DNA of 64,000 bases from NCBI RefSeq assembly GCF_001902145.1, contig NZ_MRST01000018.1:1-64000 (forward strand), in the 5' to 3' direction. The notes under the pieces were generated by a model. The model was not told where the DNA came from and ran no database searches. It saw nothing but the letters and a program-made list of their open reading frames with translations. Each line of letters begins with the position of its first letter. Within the stretch, counting starts at the first letter, position 1. The stretch is from Pseudomonas fluorescens. Its GTDB lineage: Bacteria > Pseudomonadota > Gammaproteobacteria > Pseudomonadales > Pseudomonadaceae. Below are positions 8,773 through 17,933 of this stretch, piece after piece. The position numbers and the translations under genes were made by a program.

Positions 8773-8887
8773 CCTGAATGTTTTGATGCTTGCAATGGCT
8801 GGCACCGAGCGAAATTAGGTGTACTGCCCAAGTATTGGCTATACCTACAACTCATTCTTACGATGATGGTCGCCAGGGAGTTCACTA

Positions 8888-9559
8888 ATGAAGCTAAGGC
8901 TAATGATCGGCACACTGTGTGTTGCCTCGTTCGGTTTGGCCGGTTGCGCCAGCAAGGTGGTGCAGCCGGATGAGTATTCAGGGTTTCTTTCCAACTACAG
9001 CCAGCTCAAGGAGGCCAAGTCACCCTCGGGGGCCGAGGTGATGCGCTGGGTTGATCCACAGCTGGACCTGAGCCGCTACACCGCGGTCTACATCGAGCCC
9101 ACCCAGTTTTACCCCAAGCCCCAGGCCACCTCCCGGATTCCCGAGAGCACGTTGCGCGGCATCAATGACTATTACAACCAGGCGCTCAAGCGCGAGCTGG
9201 CCCAGTCACTGCCCGTGGCCAATGCCCCAGGCCCAGGGGTGATCGTGGTGAGGGCGGCGATTACCGCCGTGAGCAGCAAGACCGAAAGCCTCAAGCCTTA
9301 TGAATTTATTCCCGTCGCCCTGGTGGCTGCGGCAGTGAGTACGGGCACCGGCATTCGCGACCAGGAGACCACCTTGGGCACCGAGGCGCAGTTCCTCGAT
9401 GGTGCCACTCATAAAGTTCTGGCCCAAGTGGTGCGCAAAGGCACCGGCAAGCCGCTGGCTAATGACTCCCAAGTGATGAAGGCCGACGATGTGAAAAGCG
9501 TCATCGACGGTTGGGCGTCGGACCTGCACCAGTCCTACGTGAAACTGAAAAAACACTGA
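8888..9559 (+). CDS. DUF3313-type outer-membrane lipoprotein
   Basis: A 223-residue secreted lipoprotein. The N-terminus is a lipoprotein signal peptide ending in the lipobox LAGC, so Cys19 would be lipidated. The rest contains YSGFLSNYSQL and WVDPQLDLSRYTAVYIEP, which I associate with the DUF3313 family of uncharacterised lipoproteins. The ATG at 8888 follows GGGAG at good spacing. It ends just before a strong bidirectional terminator shared with the convergent DUF1254 gene. No function is known; an envelope role is an inference. Confidence 0.8.
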   Translation: MKLRLMIGTLCVASFGLAGCASKVVQPDEYSGFLSNYSQLKEAKSPSGAEVMRWVDPQLDLSRYTAVYIEPTQFYPKPQATSRIPESTLRGINDYYNQALKRELAQSLPVANAPGPGVIVVRAAITAVSSKTESLKPYEFIPVALVAAAVSTGTGIRDQETTLGTEAQFLDGATHKVLAQVVRKGTGKPLANDSQVMKADDVKSVIDGWASDLHQSYVKLKKH

Positions 9560-9562
9560 GCC

Positions 9563-9602
9563 AAAAAAAAGCGCGGCGGGTAATCACCCGCCGCGCTTTT
9601 TT
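9563..9602. terminator. bidirectional rho-independent terminator
   Basis: A perfect stem GCGCGGCGGGT/ACCCGCCGCGC (9571-9596) with an AATC loop is preceded by eight A and followed by six T. It therefore works on both strands and serves the convergent genes ending at 9559 and 9614. Confidence 0.95.
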
Positions 9603-9613
9603 ATTCGCAAAGC

Positions 9614-11014
9614 TTATTTAAGCGGCGTCAACGCTGGTAGCTTCCACTGGCCGCTAGCGACTTCAGGCTTGGGCAGGTAAATACGCAAGACCGCATAGAA
9701 CGGCCCGGGCGGGGCCGGCAACCAGTTGCTCTGCTCAGCCTTGGGGGGCTCGTGGTGTTGCAATGCCAGGGTCAAGCCACCCTCCGCGTCGAGCTTGAGG
9801 CTGGGCAACATCTGCGAGTTGATCAGGTAGCGCTTCTTGTGGTTTGGCACCAACAATCTGGTCTTGGCGTCGTACATCGTCAGCGACCAGAACGCATCAG
9901 CCGGCGGCAGCTGGTCCTTGGCAAAATGCACGGTGTAGCTGTGACGTGCACCATTGGCCGGCTTGCCCTCGCTGTCGATGACATAGCTAAAGTGCGCGGC
10001 TTCATCACTGGAGTTGCCGAACATCCCCAGCTCGGCACCGGCGTAGCGGTACAGGTAATTGTTTTGCAGGTGGTCGCGGTTGCCGTACAGGTCTGCGCTG
10101 TTCACTTGGTGGGTATCCACCTTGGACTTCTTGAACGCGGCGTATTCGGCGCGGCCATCGGCGATGCCGTCTTCCAGGGCCTTGCGCTGCTCGGCGGTCA
10201 ACTGGTTCACCTTGAACGGCCCGCCCGGGACGATACCGATTTTGGCAAAGCGCGCCAGCAGGTCTTTTTCGCTGTCCTGGGACGCGGCGAAGGCCAGCAT
10301 GAAATTCAGGTAGCGAAACAGCTGCGGGCCTTCGGTCATGGTTGCCATCGGCTTGGGCCACTGGATCTTCGGCACCTTGGCCGGGGCCGGTTGCTTCACA
10401 TAGCTGCTCAGCGCCTGCACTTTGTAGCCGCTCTGGATCTGCTTGACCTTGCCCAGGTCTTTGTCATCAAACAGTTGCGTGCGGTAAAGGGCGTAGGCGA
10501 TGTTGCTTTCGCTGTAGACCACACGGTCAATGTCCACCGGCTGCTGACCTTTCCAGTCTGGCCCGGCAATCATGTAGTGGCCGCCGTTATTGCCGGTACT
10601 GCGGGTACCCAGGTAGGCAAAATTCTGCGTATAGAGGTCGATCAACTGCACCGAGTAATAGCGGTTGTCTTCAATCTTGGGCAGGGTCAGCACCAGAGGC
10701 TCTTTGCGCAGGTCCATCCACACGAACGAGTAGGGCGTGTCGACGTTCGGGGTGGTAACTGCGCTGTCCTTGGGGGGGAGCACCTGGGCATTGTTTTCGA
10801 TACGGTTGAACGGCGCCTTGAAGTGGGCGCCGCCCTTGTCAACGGCCTGGGTGTAGAGCGTCTTGTACATCTGCACCACCGGGAAGCCGTACAGGTAGGC
10901 TTCCTTGGCGATGGCCCTGGCTTCGCTGGGGCTTGCGGTGAAGTCAGCCCAGGCGCCTGAACTTATGAGTATCGAGAGGCTCGCCAACAGCAGGCGCGTC
11001 GGTTTTCCAATCAT
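9614..11014 (-). CDS. DUF1254/DUF1214 domain secreted protein
   Basis: A 466-residue protein with an N-terminal signal peptide (cleavage likely after SSGAWA, near residue 23), so periplasmic or secreted. The first half has AYLYGFPVVQMYKTLY and TTPNVDTPYSFVWMDL, typical of DUF1254. The second half has HSYTVHFAKDQLPP and DAFWSLTMYD, typical of DUF1214. The two domains usually occur together, and family members have no established biochemical role. The start at 11014 is the only one that gives a signal peptide. It is monocistronic and ends at the shared terminator. Confidence 0.85.
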   Translation of the reverse strand: MIGKPTRLLLASLSILISSGAWADFTASPSEARAIAKEAYLYGFPVVQMYKTLYTQAVDKGGAHFKAPFNRIENNAQVLPPKDSAVTTPNVDTPYSFVWMDLRKEPLVLTLPKIEDNRYYSVQLIDLYTQNFAYLGTRSTGNNGGHYMIAGPDWKGQQPVDIDRVVYSESNIAYALYRTQLFDDKDLGKVKQIQSGYKVQALSSYVKQPAPAKVPKIQWPKPMATMTEGPQLFRYLNFMLAFAASQDSEKDLLARFAKIGIVPGGPFKVNQLTAEQRKALEDGIADGRAEYAAFKKSKVDTHQVNSADLYGNRDHLQNNYLYRYAGAELGMFGNSSDEAAHFSYVIDSEGKPANGARHSYTVHFAKDQLPPADAFWSLTMYDAKTRLLVPNHKKRYLINSQMLPSLKLDAEGGLTLALQHHEPPKAEQSNWLPAPPGPFYAVLRIYLPKPEVASGQWKLPALTPLK

Positions 11015-11128
11015 GTTGTTGCGTCCTTCCTGAGTGCTAGCTAAGAGCGTGGCGTAAAGGCGCTGAGTTTCCTGTTTTATTGGCCGGTCGTCACGTTAAT
11101 CTCTGCAAAGGACGATGGAAGAGGGGCG

Positions 11129-11482
11129 TTAGAGCATGGATTTGACTTTGTCACGCAATTGATCGATCGAGAACGGCTTGCCAATCACCTGCATGCCGGC
11201 GGGCACATCAATATTTTCGGCATAGCCGCTGGCAAACAGAATCGGCAGAGTGGCGCGCAGTTCGCGCACTTGGGTTGCCAGTTGTTTGCCGTCCATGTCG
11301 GGCAGGCCAACGTCGGTCATCATCAGGTCGATGATCTGGTCGGTATTTTTAACCATCGCCAACGCTTGCTCAGCATCCGCGGCTTCGAGCACCTGGAACT
11401 CCAACTCTTCGAGGACATCGACGATCAGCATGCGCACGATGGCGTCGTCTTCGACTACAAGGATGGTGGAGGCGTGGGGCAT
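11129..11482 (-). CDS. single-domain response regulator (CheY-like receiver)
   Basis: A 117-residue stand-alone receiver domain without an output domain. The acidic pocket is VVEDD at 9-13, the phosphorylatable Asp57 lies in MTDVGLPDMDG, the conserved Ser is in FASGYAEN, and the Lys-Pro is in IGKPFSIDQ. The LPxMDGxxLA and SGYAE wording is the subtype found fused to or beside hybrid kinases such as the one ending the block at 18467. It is divergent from the large hybrid kinase, with a strong hairpin in the space between them. It probably acts as an intermediate phospho-carrier or sink for kinases of this block. Confidence 0.88.
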   Translation of the reverse strand: MPHASTILVVEDDAIVRMLIVDVLEELEFQVLEAADAEQALAMVKNTDQIIDLMMTDVGLPDMDGKQLATQVRELRATLPILFASGYAENIDVPAGMQVIGKPFSIDQLRDKVKSML

Positions 11483-11542
11483 AGTGAACTTTCCTGAACA
11501 GTGAGAGCGCTGGGCTTAAAGGCAACTAGATTGTGAGTGATA

Positions 11543-11580
11543 ACAATGCCAGCAAGTTCCGAAGCAATTGCTGGCATTGT
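11543..11580. other. 13-bp inverted repeat hairpin between divergent signalling genes
   Basis: The arms ACAATGCCAGCAA (11543-11555) and TTGCTGGCATTGT (11568-11580) are perfect and separated by 12 bases. There is no T-run after it on either strand, so it is a weak terminator candidate. It may be an operator or a structured leader in the space between the receiver gene and the hybrid kinase gene. Confidence 0.7.
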
Positions 11581-11743
11581 GACCTTAGCGACGCAAAAAG
11601 TCCCGTCAGCTTGTGTGCTGACTCAAAAGGTACCGTCGCCATCCGCTTGAGCGCATCCGCTGCCAATCGACGCACAAACATAGCGTTGAGCCATGTTATT
11701 CGGGCAAACTTGCGGTTTTCCCGCATTTGGCCAAGGCATGCCC

Positions 11744-14700
11744 ATGACTCCCGCGTCATCCGTCGATGAAAAGAGCTTTCGTACCCTGCTGAGCCGAAAC
11801 GTGGCCCTGCCGTTGGGCGTGGGCGTGCTCAGCGCGGTGTTTTTCGTCTGCCTGATTACCTATCTGCTCTCGGTGATCCAGTGGGTGGAGCACACCGACC
11901 GCGTCATTAACAACCTCAATGAGACGTCCAAACTGACGGTTGACCTGGAAACAGGTATGCGCGGGTTCCTGATCACCGGTGACGAGCACTTCCTTGATCC
12001 GTACGAAGTGGCCAAGCCGCGGATCATTGCCGACCTGCGCAATCTGCAAGACCTGGTAGCCGACAATCCGCAGCAGGTTGACCGGCTCAAGCGCTTGGAA
12101 GCCTTGCAGATCGAATGGAACAACTACGCACAGTCGATGATTGAGCTGCAGCGCAACAGCGGTGATTATCGTGGCGCCGTCAAGGGGGGCCGGGGCAAGC
12201 GGCTCACCGATGAAATTCGCAAGGAATACGAAGACGCGGTAGCGATGGAGCAACAGTTCCGTATTACCCGTAACGCAGAGGTCACTCGCACGACGGTGAT
12301 CAGTGTCACGCTGTACTTGGTGTTTGTCCTGGGGTTGAGTGGGTTTCTGGCCTACATTGGAAGGAGGAATTTACTCTCACTTTCAGTGAGCTACAGTGCA
12401 AACCTCGCGTCGCAACAGAAGATTGCACGGCGCCTGGAGCAAACCGCCTGGCTGCGCAATGGCCAGACCGAACTGGCCGAGCAAGTGCTGGGCCAACTGA
12501 CCCTGAACATGCTGGGACGCAATATCCTGCAGTTCTTCGCCCAGTACATGGGCTCGGCCGTCGCCGCACTGTATGTGCGCGAGGAACATGGCGGCCTCAA
12601 GCGTGTGGCCACGTATGGCTTCTCCCGCGAGCAGGAACAACACGAACAGTCGATCTACAGTGACGAAGGCATCGTTGGGCAGGCCGCCCAGCACGATCGC
12701 CTGATTCGCCTGGACGATGTGCCGGTGGATTACTTCAAGGTCAGTTCCGGCCTTGGCGAAGGCGCCGCCCGCAGCGTATTGGTGGTGCCCACCAGCGATG
12801 ATGACCGTGTCAATGGCGTGGTCGAGCTGGGTTTCCTGCGCCCGCTGGATGAGCGTGATATCGAACTGCTGGAACTGATCGCCGGCAATATCGGCACCTC
12901 CATCGAAGCCGCGCGCTATCGCCAGCGCTTGCAGGAGGTGCTGGCCGAGACCCAGCAGCTCAACGAAGAACTGCAAGTGCAGCAGGAAGAACTCAAGACC
13001 GCCAACGAAGAGCTGGAAGAACAGTCGCGCATCCTCAAGGAGTCCCAGGCCCACCTGGAGACCCAGCAGGCTGAGCTTGAGCAGACCAACGAGCAATTGG
13101 CCGAACAGACCCAGACCCTGGCCGACCAGCGCGACGCCATGGACCGCAAGAACATCGAGCTGAACCAGGCCCAGCTGGAGCTGGAAGACCGCGCCGATGA
13201 GCTGCAGCGCTCCAGCAAGTACAAGTCCGAATTCCTGGCCAACATGTCCCACGAGCTGCGTACGCCGCTGAACAGCTCGCTGATTCTGGCCAAATTGCTG
13301 GCAGATAACCCTCAGGAAAACCTCAGTGCCGAGCAGGTCAAGTTTGCCGAGTCGATCTATTCGGCCGGCAATGACTTGCTCAACCTGATCAACGACATCC
13401 TGGATATTTCCAAGGTCGAAGCCGGCAAGCTGGAAGTGCGCCCCGAAAACGCCAGCGTCGAGCGCCTGGTGGATGGCCTGCGCGGCATGTTCGAGCCGCT
13501 GGCAAAGGACCGCAAGCTGGGCTTCCAGGTGGACGTGCAGCAAGGCTCGCCAACCTTGCTGTTTACTGATCGCCAGCGCCTTGAGCAGATCCTCAAGAAC
13601 CTGTTGTCCAACGCCATCAAGTTCACCGAACAGGGCGAGGTCAGCCTGTCGGTTTCCCGCGCGCCGGGGGAGGGCATTGCCTTTACCGTGCGCGATTCCG
13701 GCATTGGTATCGCCCCGGATCAACAGGAAAGCATCTTTGAAGCCTTCCGCCAGGCCGACGGCACCACCAATCGCCGTTACGGCGGTACAGGCCTGGGCTT
13801 GTCGATTTCCCGTGACCTGGCCACCTTGCTGGGCGGCTATATCAGTGTGACCAGCGAACCGGGCAAGGGCAGCATTTTCACGCTCGTATTGCCTGAACAG
13901 TATGTCGAACGCGACGCGGACGCGGCGCCGATCGAGCCACCGCGCCAAGTGGTGGTCGCACCAGCGCCTGCGCCGGTCAAGGTTTCGCCGCTGCCGGTAG
14001 CCGACGCCAAGCTGATCCCACGTTTTGCCGACGACCGCGAAAAGGCGCCGTTCAGCACCCGTTGCATCCTAGTGGTGGAAGACGAGCCGAATTTTGCGCG
14101 AATCCTGTTCGACCTCGCCCACGAGCTGGGTTACCACTGCCTGGTCGCCCACGGTGCCGACGAGGGCTACAGCCTCGCCGAGCAATACATCCCCGACGCC
14201 ATCCTGCTGGACATGCGCCTGCCAGACCATTCCGGGCTGACCGTGCTGCAGCGCCTCAAGGAACACGCCAACACGCGCCACATCCCGGTGCACGTGATTT
14301 CCGTGGAAGACCGCGTCGAAGCCGCCATGCACATGGGCGCCATCGGCTACGCGGTCAAGCCCACCAGCCGCGAGGAGCTCAAGGACGTGTTCGCGCGCCT
14401 GGAAGCCAAGTTGACCCAGAAGGTCAAGCGCATCCTGCTGGTGGAAGACGATGACCTGCAGCGCGACAGCATTGCCCGCCTGATCGGCGACGACGACATC
14501 GAGATCACTGCCGTAGGCTTCGCCCAGGAAGCCCTGGACCTGCTGCGCACCAACATTTATGACTGCATGATCATCGACCTCAAGCTGCCGGACATGCTCG
14601 GCAACGAGCTGCTCAAGCGCATGGCCACCGAGGACATCTGCTCGTTTCCGCCCGTGATCGTCTACACCGGGCGTAACCTGACCCGGGATGAAGAGGCCGA

Positions 14701-15241
14701 ACTGCGCAAGTATTCACGCTCGATCATCATCAAGGGTGCGCGCTCGCCCGAGCGTCTGCTGGATGAAGTCACGCTGTTTCTGCACAAAGTCGAATCCCAG
14801 TTGTCCCATGACCGCCAGAAGATGCTCAAGACCGCCCGCAGCCGCGACAAGGTCTTCGAGGGGCGCAAGATACTGTTGGTGGATGATGACGTACGCAATA
14901 TCTTCGCCCTGACCAGCGCCCTGGAGCACAAAGGCGCCGTGGTGGTGATCGGGCGTAACGGCCAGGAAGCCATCGACAGACTCAATGAAGTGGACGATAT
15001 CGACCTGGTGCTGATGGACGTGATGATGCCGCAGATGGACGGTTACGAGGCCACAGCCTTGATCCGCCAGGACCCACGCTGGAAAAAACTGCCAATCATT
15101 GCCGTGACGGCCAAGGCCATGAAGGACGATCAGGAGCGTTGCCTGGCAGCAGGCTCAAACGATTACCTGGCCAAGCCGATTGACCTGGACCGCCTGTTCT
15201 CACTGATTCGCGTATGGCTACCGAAGATGGAACGCATTTAA
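11744..15241 (+). CDS. CHASE3-GAF hybrid histidine kinase with three receiver domains
   Basis: A 1165-residue membrane-bound sensor kinase. Order: TM helix near 17-43, an extracytoplasmic CHASE3 domain, a second TM near 183-205, a GAF domain about 250-400, a long coiled coil of EEL/QQAELEQ repeats (about 405-490), a HisKA domain with His503 in SHELRTP, an ATPase domain with DSGIGIAP and GGTGLGLSIS, then three receivers with phospho-acceptors Asp823, Asp945 and Asp1092. The third keeps the full VLMDVMMPQMDG signature; the second has an unusual YTGRNLT region. The start at 11744 is chosen because AAGG lies seven bases ahead. CheR follows directly, so signal output probably passes through the multi-step relay and the methylation genes. 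Confidence 0.92.
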   Translation: MTPASSVDEKSFRTLLSRNVALPLGVGVLSAVFFVCLITYLLSVIQWVEHTDRVINNLNETSKLTVDLETGMRGFLITGDEHFLDPYEVAKPRIIADLRNLQDLVADNPQQVDRLKRLEALQIEWNNYAQSMIELQRNSGDYRGAVKGGRGKRLTDEIRKEYEDAVAMEQQFRITRNAEVTRTTVISVTLYLVFVLGLSGFLAYIGRRNLLSLSVSYSANLASQQKIARRLEQTAWLRNGQTELAEQVLGQLTLNMLGRNILQFFAQYMGSAVAALYVREEHGGLKRVATYGFSREQEQHEQSIYSDEGIVGQAAQHDRLIRLDDVPVDYFKVSSGLGEGAARSVLVVPTSDDDRVNGVVELGFLRPLDERDIELLELIAGNIGTSIEAARYRQRLQEVLAETQQLNEELQVQQEELKTANEELEEQSRILKESQAHLETQQAELEQTNEQLAEQTQTLADQRDAMDRKNIELNQAQLELEDRADELQRSSKYKSEFLANMSHELRTPLNSSLILAKLLADNPQENLSAEQVKFAESIYSAGNDLLNLINDILDISKVEAGKLEVRPENASVERLVDGLRGMFEPLAKDRKLGFQVDVQQGSPTLLFTDRQRLEQILKNLLSNAIKFTEQGEVSLSVSRAPGEGIAFTVRDSGIGIAPDQQESIFEAFRQADGTTNRRYGGTGLGLSISRDLATLLGGYISVTSEPGKGSIFTLVLPEQYVERDADAAPIEPPRQVVVAPAPAPVKVSPLPVADAKLIPRFADDREKAPFSTRCILVVEDEPNFARILFDLAHELGYHCLVAHGADEGYSLAEQYIPDAILLDMRLPDHSGLTVLQRLKEHANTRHIPVHVISVEDRVEAAMHMGAIGYAVKPTSREELKDVFARLEAKLTQKVKRILLVEDDDLQRDSIARLIGDDDIEITAVGFAQEALDLLRTNIYDCMIIDLKLPDMLGNELLKRMATEDICSFPPVIVYTGRNLTRDEEAELRKYSRSIIIKGARSPERLLDEVTLFLHKVESQLSHDRQKMLKTARSRDKVFEGRKILLVDDDVRNIFALTSALEHKGAVVVIGRNGQEAIDRLNEVDDIDLVLMDVMMPQMDGYEATALIRQDPRWKKLPIIAVTAKAMKDDQERCLAAGSNDYLAKPIDLDRLFSLIRVWLPKMERI

Positions 15242-16072
15242 GTGGAGCAGTGTTTCTTGGATAAGAGCAGCGATATTGAGCTGCGCCTGTTGATCGAGGC
15301 GATTTACCTCAAGTACAGCTATGACTTTCGCGACTACTCGGGCGCGTCGGTCAAACGCCGTGTGGCCCATGCCTTGCGTCAGTTCGACTGCGCGACCATT
15401 TCCGCACTGCAAGAGCGCGTGTTGCACGACCCGGCCGCGTTCATGCAGTTGCTGCAGTTCTTGACCATCCCTGTGAGCGAGATGTTTCGCGACCCGTCGC
15501 ACTTCCTCGCGATTCGCCGGGAAGTCGTGCCGCTGCTCAAGACCTACCCGTCGATCAAGATCTGGATCGCCGGCTGCAGCACGGGCGAGGAGGTGTACTC
15601 CATGGCCATCCTGCTGCGTGAAGAAGGCTTGCTGGAACGCACCATCATCTACGCCACGGACATCAACCCGGCGTCGCTGGATAAAGCCAAGCAGGGCATC
15701 TTTTCCCTGGAGAACGTGCGCGCTTATACCGCCAATTATCAGCAGGCCGGCGGGCAACGTTCATTTGCCGACTACTACACGGCGGCTTACGATTACGCGA
15801 TCTTCGACAAGACATTGCGCGAGAACGTAACCTTTGCCGACCACAGCCTGGCAACTGACAGCGTATTCTCAGAAACTCAATTAATTTCATGTCGTAATGT
15901 ATTGATTTATTTCAATAAAAAATTGCAAGATCGAGCGTTTGGCTTGTTTCATGAATCGCTGTGTCATCGCGGCTTTTTGGTGCTGGGCAGCAAGGAAACC
16001 CTGGATTTTTCCGCCTACAGCAAGCAATTCGAGCCCTTGGTCAAGCAGGAACGGATCTACCGAAAATCATGA
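15242..16072 (+). CDS. cheR: CheR-type protein-glutamate O-methyltransferase
   Basis: A 276-residue SAM-dependent methyltransferase. It has an N-terminal helical CheR domain (KYSYDFRDYSGASVKRRV), then the SAM-binding motif IAGCSTGEEVYSMA, and YATDINPASLDKA and LISCRNVLIYF in the catalytic domain. No tetratricopeptide tail is present. The GTG at 15242 directly follows the hybrid kinase stop; an alternative TTG at 15257 has a better GGAG spacing and would shorten the protein by five residues. The next gene, cheB, starts in an ATGA overlap. Its targets are either a chemoreceptor-like methyl-accepting protein or, more likely here, part of the neighbouring hybrid kinase system, which has no CheA or CheW. 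Confidence 0.9.
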   Translation: MEQCFLDKSSDIELRLLIEAIYLKYSYDFRDYSGASVKRRVAHALRQFDCATISALQERVLHDPAAFMQLLQFLTIPVSEMFRDPSHFLAIRREVVPLLKTYPSIKIWIAGCSTGEEVYSMAILLREEGLLERTIIYATDINPASLDKAKQGIFSLENVRAYTANYQQAGGQRSFADYYTAAYDYAIFDKTLRENVTFADHSLATDSVFSETQLISCRNVLIYFNKKLQDRAFGLFHESLCHRGFLVLGSKETLDFSAYSKQFEPLVKQERIYRKS

Positions 16073-16668
16073 GCGACGCGCCAGACACCCCGATTCGCGG
16101 GATCGAAGCCATCGTCGTCGGCGCTTCCGCCGGCGGCGTTGAGGCGTTGCTGAGTATTTTCGGCCAGTTGCCGAGTACCTTCGGCCTGCCGATCATTGCC
16201 GTGCTGCACCTGCCGGACGAACGCCGCAGCCAACTGGCGGAAGTCTTTGCGCGGCGCCTGAACATCCCGGTCAAGGAGGCCCGCGACAAAGAAGCGCTGG
16301 AGGCGGGCACCTTGTACTTTGCCGGGCCCGGTTATCACCTGTCGGTAGAGCAGGACCGCAGCCTGTCCCTGAGCCAGGAAGACCGGGTGCACCATTCCAG
16401 ACCCGCCATCGACTACCTGTTTTCCTCGGCGGCCGATGTGTATGGGCCTCGCCTGCTCGCCATTTTGTTGACTGGCGCCAACCAGGACGGTGCAAGCGGG
16501 CTGGCCCACGTCAAGCAATCGGGTGGCATTACCATTGTGCAGGACCCACAAGAGGCACGCATTGCCGTCATGCCCCTGGCGGCCCTGGCCTTGCACACAC
16601 CTGACCATATTCTTTCCTTGAGCCGAATCGGCTCATTGCTGGCTTCCCTGGAACCCTTCCCATGTTAA
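16069..16668 (+). CDS. cheB: CheB-type methylesterase, catalytic domain only
   Basis: A 199-residue protein consisting only of the CheB methylesterase/deamidase domain. The catalytic triad is visible as Ser20 in VVGASAGGVEAL, His47 in VLHLP and Asp140 in TGANQDGASGL. The usual N-terminal receiver is missing, so activity cannot be gated by its own phosphorylation. The start codon overlaps the cheR stop (ATGA), and the last codons overlap the next kinase gene, so translation is coupled. Free-standing CheB domains of this kind are found with CheR next to hybrid kinases in gamma-proteobacteria. The role here is inferred from context. Confidence 0.9.
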   Translation: MSDAPDTPIRGIEAIVVGASAGGVEALLSIFGQLPSTFGLPIIAVLHLPDERRSQLAEVFARRLNIPVKEARDKEALEAGTLYFAGPGYHLSVEQDRSLSLSQEDRVHHSRPAIDYLFSSAADVYGPRLLAILLTGANQDGASGLAHVKQSGGITIVQDPQEARIAVMPLAALALHTPDHILSLSRIGSLLASLEPFPC

Positions 16669-17855
16669 GTACTGTCCAGGCCAAACTGCTGATCGTCGAC
16701 GATCTGCCGGAAAACCTGCTGGCCCTCGAGGCGCTGATCAAGCGTGAAGATCGCCAGGTCTTCAAGGCATTGAGTGCCGACGAGGCGTTGTCTTTGTTGC
16801 TGGAACATGAATTCGCCATGGCGATCCTCGACGTGCAGATGCCTGGCATGAACGGTTTCGAACTGGCCGAACTGATGCGCGGCACCGAAAAGACCAAGAA
16901 CATCCCCATCGTGTTCGTCAGCGCCGCTGGCCGCGAACTCAACTACGCCTTCAAGGGCTATGAAAGCGGCGCGGTGGACTTCCTGCACAAGCCGCTGGAT
17001 ATCCATGCGGTCAAGAGCAAGGTCAATGTGTTCGTCGACCTGTATCGCCAAAGCAAGGCGATGAAGCTGCAAGTCGAGGAACTGGAGCGCAGCCGCCGTG
17101 AGCAGGAGCTGTTGCTCACGCGCCTGCAGGCCACTCAGGCTGAACTGGAGCAGGCGATACGCATGCGTGACGACTTCATGTCGATTGTTGCCCACGAAGT
17201 GCGTACGCCCCTCAACGGGCTTATCCTGGAGACCCAACTGCGCAAGATGCACCTGGCCCGGGACAACGCCGCGGCGTTTACCCTGGACAAGATGCACGCC
17301 ATGGTTGACCGTGATGAGCGCCAGATCCAGAGCCTGATCCGCCTGATCGAGGACATGCTCGACGTGTCGCGCATCCGTACCGGCAAGCTGTCGATTCGCC
17401 CCGCACGCATCGACCTGGCGCAACTGGTCCGCAACCTGGTGGATAACTTCGCGCCGCAAGTGGCAGCCGCCGAGTCGTCCATGCAATTGCAGGCCGAAAG
17501 CCCGGTGGAAGGCTGTTGGGACGAGTTCCGCATCGAGCAGGTGATCACCAACCTGCTGACCAATGCCCTGCGCTATGGGGCCAAGAGCCCGGTGCAGGTG
17601 CGGGTGTATACCGAGCATGGCGAAGCGCGGGTAGAGGTACGCGACTATGGCATTGGTATCAGCGAGGAGAACCAGAAGCGTATTTTCCAGCAGTTCGAAC
17701 GGGTTTCGGCCAACCATTCGGCAGCCGGCCTGGGCCTGGGACTGTTTATTTCCGAGCAGATCGTGGCAGCCCATGGCGGCACGATTGAGGTCGAGAGTCA
17801 GATAGGTGAGGGCGCCCTGTTCCGGGTATGCCTGCCCTTGGAAGTGGCCGAGTGA
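16662..17855 (+). CDS. receiver-histidine kinase (REC-HisKA-HATPase)
   Basis: A 397-residue cytoplasmic protein. An N-terminal receiver has phospho-acceptor Asp57 in AILDVQMPGMNGFELAE and Lys in LHKPLD. A linker coiled coil (about 125-165) leads to HisKA with His178 in VAHEVRTPL, and an ATPase domain with DYGIGISEE and GLGLGLFIS. No membrane helix is present. The start overlaps the cheB 3' end by seven bases. The domain order means a phosphate from the upstream hybrid kinase could set its activity through the receiver. It is the fourth gene of the hybrid kinase-cheR-cheB unit. Confidence 0.9.
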   Translation: MLSTVQAKLLIVDDLPENLLALEALIKREDRQVFKALSADEALSLLLEHEFAMAILDVQMPGMNGFELAELMRGTEKTKNIPIVFVSAAGRELNYAFKGYESGAVDFLHKPLDIHAVKSKVNVFVDLYRQSKAMKLQVEELERSRREQELLLTRLQATQAELEQAIRMRDDFMSIVAHEVRTPLNGLILETQLRKMHLARDNAAAFTLDKMHAMVDRDERQIQSLIRLIEDMLDVSRIRTGKLSIRPARIDLAQLVRNLVDNFAPQVAAAESSMQLQAESPVEGCWDEFRIEQVITNLLTNALRYGAKSPVQVRVYTEHGEARVEVRDYGIGISEENQKRIFQQFERVSANHSAAGLGLGLFISEQIVAAHGGTIEVESQIGEGALFRVCLPLEVAE

Positions 17856-17933
17856 AATCAATCGTCACCCCGACGCAACCTCTGCGTGACCCCATGGTCG
17901 TAACTGCAGCAATTGACCGGACAAAGGCTTCCC

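Noticed and set aside
9614..11014. DUF1254 gene as part of the signalling block
   Set aside because: It has its own terminator and a signal peptide, and a 114-bp gap separates it from the receiver gene; no functional link is visible.
12383..13948. Long - strand frame inside the hybrid kinase gene
   Set aside because: Antisense shadow of a coiled-coil and kinase coding region with clear domains on the + strand.
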